NCBI GenBank assembly: GCA_963724495.1
Contig: CAVRUZ010000002.1
Span: 1,488,001-1,552,000 of the forward strand
Origin: CAVRUZ01 sp963724495
Lineage (GTDB): Bacteria > Actinomycetota > Actinomycetes > Propionibacteriales > DAIQRJ01
Direction: 5' to 3'
DNA: 64,000 nucleotides
Shown here: positions 59,774-64,000 of the stretch, one piece after another
Numbering within the stretch: the stretch's first letter is position 1
Layout: each line of letters starts with the position of its first letter
The notes under the pieces: model-generated
Told to the model about the DNA's origin: nothing
Seen by the model: the letters and a program-made list of their open reading frames with translations, nothing else
Databases searched by the model: none
Made by a program: the position numbers and the translations under genes

Positions 59774-60055
59774 CCGACGCCGTTCGCTGCCGTGCCCGCC
59801 CGCGCGAAACAGGCAGCGGCGGGCACACGCCGCCCAACTTGTCGGCATTTGCCGGGCATGCGGCCTCCGCCAGCATGTATGGCGTCGGCGCTCGCCGACG
59901 GCTCCTGCCTGCCGTTGCGCTGCCAGATGACGAGACGAGGAGTCCCACTCGCCTCGCGTAGCATCAGCCGGACGTCAAGGCAGGGGACGTCACTCTCGAT
60001 CGTCCCGACTCGAGGCCCGCATCAGTGGTTGAGCCGATGCGTGCTGAGTGACCGC
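59774..60055. other. Gap after the DUF1810 gene, no gene seen
   Basis: Open frames exist on both strands but have no ribosome site or family likeness. A minus-strand frame starting at 59964 gives a short Ala/Arg-rich peptide that I do not trust. The region may carry the promoter of the diacylglycerol-kinase-like gene. Confidence 0.4.
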
Positions 60056-60108
60056 CTTGCCCGAACACCGTGCTTGCCTGAAACACCGTGCTCACCTGAA
60101 TTGCCGTG
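60056..60108. repeat. Three imperfect 17-18-bp tandem repeats
   Basis: CTTGCCCGAACACCGTG, CTTGCCTGAAACACCGTG and CTCACCTGAATTGCCGTG follow each other directly. The third has diverged most. They are 75 bases upstream of the diacylglycerol-kinase-like start and could be slippage or a protein-binding array. Confidence 0.6.
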
Positions 60109-60182
60109 CCGGAAGCGTTTGACCAACCGCGCTTCGCCATCCGGGGTGCACCAACCCGAATCCGAAGTGGAGCTGTGCTTTC

Positions 60183-61100
60183 GTGAACGAATCGACGACG
60201 CGACGATGTGCGGTCATTGCCAATCCGACCAAGATCAGTGACCAGTTCCGTGCCCTGGTGGAGAAGCGCCTCGACCACGACGGCTGGACCGACACGCTGT
60301 GGCTGGAGACCTCCGAGGAGGACCCGGGCCGCGCGATGACGCGGACCGCCGTCGAAAGCGAGGTCGACCTCGTGATCGCGGCCGGTGGCGACGGGACCGT
60401 CCGCGTGGTCGCCGACGGCCTTGCCGGAACAGGCATCCCGATGGGCCTCGTGCCTGCCGGCACCGGAAACCTCCTCGCGCGCAACCTGGACGTGCCCCTC
60501 GACGAGACCGCAGCGATCGATGCCGCGTTCTCGGGCCATACCCGCGATTTCGACCTGATCAAGCTGACGGTCGACGACAAGGACCCCGAGCACTTCGCCG
60601 TGGCTGCCGGGATCGGCGTCGACGCGATGATCATGGACGAGACAGATCCGGCCTTGAAGGCGAAGGTGGGAACAGCCGCCTACTTCATCGCTGCCGGCAA
60701 GGCGCTGGGTCGCCTGCCCGTCCACATGACCATCCAGCTCGACGATCGGCGGCCGATCCATCGGCACGCGATGTTGTGTGTCGTGGGCAACGTCGGTGTC
60801 CTGCCCGGCAACATCACCCTGATCCCGGGAGCTCGGCCCGACGACGGCATGCTCGATGTGTACGTCGCGTCGCCGCAGCATGTGTGGCACTGGCTGAAGG
60901 TGGTGCTGCGGGTGATCACGCGCAGGCCCAAGAAGGACGACCAGGTCGACCAGCAGACCGCGCGGAGCGTGCGGATCACCCTGCGGGAGCGGGACAGCTA
61001 TCAACTCGACGGCGATGTCATCGGCGAGTGCCTCAGCATGTTCGCGGAGATTCAGCCCGGAGCGCTCACGGTCTGCGTACTCGCGGACGGAGCATCCTGA
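60183..61100 (+). CDS. Diacylglycerol kinase-like lipid kinase
   Basis: 305 residues, DAGK/sphingosine-kinase fold. CAVIANPTKISDQF begins the domain; VIAAGGDGTVRVVADGLAGTGIPMGLVPAGTGNLLARNL contains the GGDGT nucleotide loop and GTGN. A C-terminal beta-sandwich holds the DGDV region. Such enzymes phosphorylate diacylglycerol or other polar lipids at the membrane. GTG 60183 has no strong Shine-Dalgarno. Its stop lies at the likely start of the hydrolase gene, suggesting co-translation. Confidence 0.9.
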   Translation: MNESTTRRCAVIANPTKISDQFRALVEKRLDHDGWTDTLWLETSEEDPGRAMTRTAVESEVDLVIAAGGDGTVRVVADGLAGTGIPMGLVPAGTGNLLARNLDVPLDETAAIDAAFSGHTRDFDLIKLTVDDKDPEHFAVAAGIGVDAMIMDETDPALKAKVGTAAYFIAAGKALGRLPVHMTIQLDDRRPIHRHAMLCVVGNVGVLPGNITLIPGARPDDGMLDVYVASPQHVWHWLKVVLRVITRRPKKDDQVDQQTARSVRITLRERDSYQLDGDVIGECLSMFAEIQPGALTVCVLADGAS

Positions 61101-61908
61101 CCCACCTGGACGCGGGCCCGCTGTCCAGCCGTGAGCGGCGCGGATTGCGGCACGGGTCGTACGGGTTGACGGAGAACTGGGCCCGCGTCGACGACAGGCC
61201 TGTCCGTTCACTGAGCCGGGGCCGGGTCGGGCACCTGCCGGAGGTCGTCATGCTGGCCGGGATGGGCGCCCCGGGTTACCTCGCCCCGTGGGCGCGCCTG
61301 ACGTCGGAGTGGACGCGGGCCACCGTGGTCGACCTTCCCGGGTGGAGCCGTGGCCGGGCCCGCTCCTGTGCTGCCACCGTCATCGGGATCTCCACCGCGC
61401 TGACCCACTGGCTCGAGGCGAGAGACCTGCGCGATGTCGTGCTGCTGGGACACTCGACCGGCTCGCAAGCCGTGCTGCGAACCGCCCTGCAGGCTCAGGA
61501 GCGCCTGCGGCGGGGTCGTGCTCGCCGGACCGTCGCTTCCCCCCGAGATACGCCGCGCCCGCACCGCTGACCCGCGAGATCTTCACGACGATCCCTCGCG
61601 AACCGGCGGACGAGATCGAATCCATCGCCCCGTCCTTCCTCAGCAGCGGCGGCCCCGGCCTGTTCAGGTTGCTCCGCGACGGGATGGGCAAACGCCCGGA
61701 AGATCTCGTCGGCAGACTCGACGTCCCGGTGCTGGTCATGACCGGCGAACACGACGGACTGGCACCGCCGACGTGGGCGCATCATCTGTCGCGGCTCGCG
61801 CGCACAGGCTCGCTCGTCGTCCTGCCCGGGGCCCACAACGCCTGCTTCCCCTATGCCGACGCGGCCGACGCTGCGCTGCATGCGACTGTCGAACGATGGG
61901 CGCTGTGA
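61096..61908 (+). CDS. Alpha/beta hydrolase (two frameshifts)
   Basis: About 268 residues after correction. VVMLAGMGAPGYLAPWARL starts the fold, VVLLGHSTGSQAVLRTAL has the nucleophile Ser in G-H-S-T-G, and VPVLVMTGEHDGLAPPTWAHHL gives the Asp with PGAHNACFPYADA the His. The frame moves twice, near 61508 (QERLR joins GVVLAGPSLPPEI) and near 61545 (rejoining at APAPLTREIF), each consistent with one extra base. The start is not clear; a CTG or TTG between 61096 and 61147 is needed. It is tied to the lipid kinase before it. Substrate unknown. Confidence 0.78.
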
Positions 61909-61911
61909 GCC

Positions 61912-62418
61912 TCAGCCGAACTGCGACCGGTAGTGCTCCGCCATCGCCGGGTAGTAGTCGCGGTCGAAGTCGATCGCGGCGACGTCTCCGCCGCTGACCG
62001 CCGCAACGAGCCGGTCGAGGTAGTACTCCCACCCGGGCCCGACGCTCTCGGCCTCACCGGCCTGGACCTCGGTCTGGGTGAAGGTCAGCTCGGTCACGCC
62101 GTCGTTCTGGGTCAGCGCGAGCACCATCGGCCAATAGCCACTGGGAGTCTGTGCCCGCACGACCAGCAGTCTCGGCGGCTCGCACTCGAGGACCTCCATG
62201 TCCTCCTCGGGTGCGTCGGCCGCTTCGGCGGTCATCCGGAACGCGATCCGCCCGGCGGCCGGATCGCCGGTGTACGTGCCGATCCACCGCTCGAGCCGGG
62301 CCGGCTCGGTCACCGATGCCCAGACGTCCTCGATCGGTGCCCGGAACCGGCGGGTGATGACGAGCTGGGGCGCGCCGTCGCCGCTCCGGTCGATGCGTCC
62401 GTTCGGGGTCACGCTCAT
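61912..62418 (-). CDS. SRPBCC/AHSA1-family protein
   Basis: 168 residues. LVITRRFRAPIEDVWASVTEPARLERWIGTY is the AHSA1/START-like opening and GVTELTFTQTEV...GWEYYLDRLVAAV the final helix. Members bind hydrophobic ligands; the gene is often paired with an ArsR-type regulator, as here. Its ATG overlaps the regulator stop (ATGA), so the two are translated together. The ligand is unknown. Confidence 0.9.
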   Translation of the reverse strand: MSVTPNGRIDRSGDGAPQLVITRRFRAPIEDVWASVTEPARLERWIGTYTGDPAAGRIAFRMTAEAADAPEEDMEVLECEPPRLLVVRAQTPSGYWPMVLALTQNDGVTELTFTQTEVQAGEAESVGPGWEYYLDRLVAAVSGGDVAAIDFDRDYYPAMAEHYRSQFG

Positions 62419-62825
62419 GCTGTCTCCTCTTTCCGTGGTGCCGGTGCGGCACTGGTCTGTGCTGAAGTCGGTCGGCCTGCTCGGCTGTCCTTCCGAGCCG
62501 CGCGGCGCTCCCGGGATGTGCGGTGCACCTCCGTGTCGAGCGCGTCGAGCATCTGGTCGGTCACCCGGGGCGGCGCCTGCATCAGCTGGTCGACGAACTC
62601 CCGGACCTGCCCCAGCGGCTCCCGGCACAAGGTGTAGTGGCGCTCCCGCCCATGCGGCGCGGCGTCGAGCAGGCCGGCCTGGCTGAGCAGCCGGAGGTGC
62701 TTGCTGACCGCAGGACGCGAGATCGGCTGGCGGGCGGCCAGGTCCACGACCCGCGTCGGCCCGATCGCCACCTCGGCGAGCAGCGCACGACGAACCGGGT
62801 CGGCAAGAGCCTCGAACACATCCAC
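62415..62825 (-). CDS. ArsR-family regulator
   Basis: 136 residues. EALADPVRRALLAEVAIGPTRVVDLAARQPISRPAVSKHLRLLSQAGLL is the winged-helix core. No metal-binding Cys pattern (ELCVCDL type) is present, so it is not an arsenic sensor. GTG 62825 is chosen; a perfect dyad lies nine bases upstream, so the message has almost no leader. The C-terminal ~30 residues are basic and Ala/Ser-rich. It probably represses itself and the SRPBCC gene. Confidence 0.9.
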   Translation of the reverse strand: MDVFEALADPVRRALLAEVAIGPTRVVDLAARQPISRPAVSKHLRLLSQAGLLDAAPHGRERHYTLCREPLGQVREFVDQLMQAPPRVTDQMLDALDTEVHRTSRERRAARKDSRAGRPTSAQTSAAPAPRKEETA

Positions 62826-62833
62826 CCGAGAAA

Positions 62834-62851
62834 GGTAACCTATTGGTTACC
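62834..62851. promoter_or_regulatory. ArsR operator
   Basis: GGTAACC-TATT-GGTTACC is a perfect 7-4-7 dyad just before the ArsR-gene start. Its place over the likely transcription start fits autorepression. Confidence 0.75.
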
Positions 62852-62928
62852 AATCGTCCAGCGGTGCACGCCGGTCGAGGCGCTCGCCGAGTAGGGCCCG
62901 ACCTCCGCGGCTTGCGGCACCTCGGCAG

Positions 62929-64000
62929 TCAGTGCACCGGAGCTGCTGCAGTCTCGGCGTTCTCGCTGGTCTGGGGCTCCGGCAGACGACCGGGCAGCAT
63001 GAACGCCAGGACCGCGACCACCACCGAGAGCGCAGCGCCGACCAGGAACGCCGTCCGGAGTCCGCCAAGGGTCGCATCGACCTGACCCTCGCCCGCATCG
63101 AGCAGGGAGTTCGTCCGCACGGTCATCATCGTGACCACGAGGGCGGTGCCGAACGCTGCTGCCACCTGCTGGAGCGTTCCGAGCATCGAGCTGCCGTGCG
63201 AGTACAGGCGCATCGGCAGGGCGCCGAGGCCCAGCGTGAAGACCGGGGTGAACACGGCAGCCAGCGAAATCATCAGCAGCACATGCGCAGCAAGGAGCTG
63301 CCAGAAAGGCATGGTCAACGACACCTGGGTCAGCACCGTGAGGGCGACCACGATGCCCAGGGAACCCGGGATGACGAGTCGGCGCCCGCCGAACCGGTCG
63401 AAGATCTTGCCGACGCTCGGGCCGAGGAGACCCATGGCGAGGCCGCCAGGCATCACCAGCAGACCCGTCTGTAGCGGGCTCAGGTCGCGGATGTTCTGCA
63501 GGTACAAGGGAAGCAGGATCATCGATCCCAGCATCGCCATGAACGCCATCGACATCAGTGCCAGCGACAGCGTGAACGTGCGGTGCTTGAGCACCCGCAG
63601 GTCCATCAGGGGCACGCCGCCGCGCTGGAGCCACAATTGCCGGCCGACGAAGGTCGCGATTGCCACCGCACCGGCCACGATGATGGCGACCGGTTGCAGC
63701 ACGTCGCCGTGCCCGAACCCGCTCAATCCGTAGACCAGCCCGCCGAACCCGAACGCTGCCGCGGCGACGCTGAACCAGTCGACCGTGCCGGGCTGAGGCT
63801 CGCCGACGTTCTCCAGCCGCTGCAGACCGCTCCACGTGATGACCAGCGCAATCGGTAGGACCAGCAGGAACATCAGCCGCCAGGAGCCCAGCGAGAGCAC
63901 GACGCCCGAGATCGCGGGACCGAGGGCGGGAGCCACCGACATGGCCAGCGTGACGTTGCCCATGACGCGGCCGCGATCGTGTGCGGGGACCACGGTCATC
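62929..64000 (-). CDS. MFS multidrug exporter (DHA2-like), C-terminal part
   Basis: The 5' end lies beyond the right edge; about 357 residues remain, with roughly nine hydrophobic helices. The visible motif RGRVMGNVTLAMSVAPALGPAISGVVLSLGSWR is motif C of 14-TM DHA2 (EmrB/QacA) exporters. LSPLQTGLLVMPGGLAMGLLGP, the later GGRRLVIPGS and GGLRTAFLVGAALSVVVAVLAF fit the C-terminal half. It lies upstream of the ArsR gene on the same strand, 77 bases away from the operator, and could be a target of that regulator only if read from a separate promoter. Drug specificity unknown. Confidence 0.9.
   Translation of the reverse strand, partial: MTVVPAHDRGRVMGNVTLAMSVAPALGPAISGVVLSLGSWRLMFLLVLPIALVITWSGLQRLENVGEPQPGTVDWFSVAAAAFGFGGLVYGLSGFGHGDVLQPVAIIVAGAVAIATFVGRQLWLQRGGVPLMDLRVLKHRTFTLSLALMSMAFMAMLGSMILLPLYLQNIRDLSPLQTGLLVMPGGLAMGLLGPSVGKIFDRFGGRRLVIPGSLGIVVALTVLTQVSLTMPFWQLLAAHVLLMISLAAVFTPVFTLGLGALPMRLYSHGSSMLGTLQQVAAAFGTALVVTMMTVRTNSLLDAGEGQVDATLGGLRTAFLVGAALSVVVAVLAFMLPGRLPEPQTSENAETAAAPVH

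Noticed and set aside
59964..61211. Minus-strand 415-codon frame opposite the lipid kinase
   Set aside because: Antisense shadow typical of high-GC coding DNA; the plus strand shows GGDGT and other kinase motifs.

Overview
The window is high-GC DNA from an actinobacterium. The best guess is a Nocardioides-like member of Propionibacteriales; this is inferred from gene order and families, not from a marker gene. Support: an Rpf-type resuscitation factor, the MEP-pathway kinase IspE, a protein O-mannosyltransferase beside rsmI, a c-di-AMP (ydaO-type) leader before a cell-wall peptidase, many GTG starts and many 4-base ATGA gene overlaps. The minus-strand series rsmI / metG-tatD / rpf / rsmA-ispE / glmU-prs-rplY-pth / mfd is a common actinobacterial housekeeping order.

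Layout. 1-6.5 kb: a truncated FrhB-like iron-sulfur gene, mfd and a short UvrA paralogue. 6.6-36.7 kb: an exopolysaccharide (EPS) island lying between mfd and pth. In transcription order (right to left) it encodes an initiating sugar-phosphate transferase, a DUF1972 glycosyltransferase, a TagD-like nucleotidyltransferase, a UDP-sugar dehydrogenase, two more glycosyltransferases and an exported protein. Next come three giant exported beta-propeller/LamG/PKD proteins plus a fragment of a fourth. The island ends with a flippase, a Wzy-like polymerase, a Wzc-like tyrosine autokinase, its phosphatase and an acyltransferase. A beta-helix lipoprotein faces them from the left. 36.9-41.4 kb: pth, rplY, prs, glmU and tRNA-Gln. 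41.5-46.3 kb: a small membrane protein, a two-component system divergent from a fatty-acid desaturase (a DesKR-like arrangement), and an NlpC/P60 peptidase under a c-di-AMP riboswitch. 46.5-57 kb: a MarR regulator and the ispE-rsmA-rpf-tatD-metG-rsmI block, with the O-mannosyltransferase opposite. 57-64 kb: a MarR/YceI pair with duplicated operators, small enzymes, a diacylglycerol-kinase-like gene, an alpha/beta hydrolase, an ArsR/SRPBCC operon and a truncated MFS exporter.

How it works together. The EPS genes form a nearly complete Wzx/Wzy pathway: sugar activation and oxidation, lipid-linked assembly, flipping, polymerisation, and kinase/phosphatase control of chain length. The embedded giant surface proteins would be expected to act outside the cell with that polymer; this is inference.

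Sequence quality. Housekeeping genes read through cleanly, but the island carries dozens of single-base frameshifts. They are densest in the giant repeat proteins (14.9-28.8 kb), and the correct reading resumes in another frame each time. I read most of these as uncorrected sequencing errors rather than decay, and have typed genes with one or two shifts as CDS and the multiply broken giant genes as pseudogene 'as read'.
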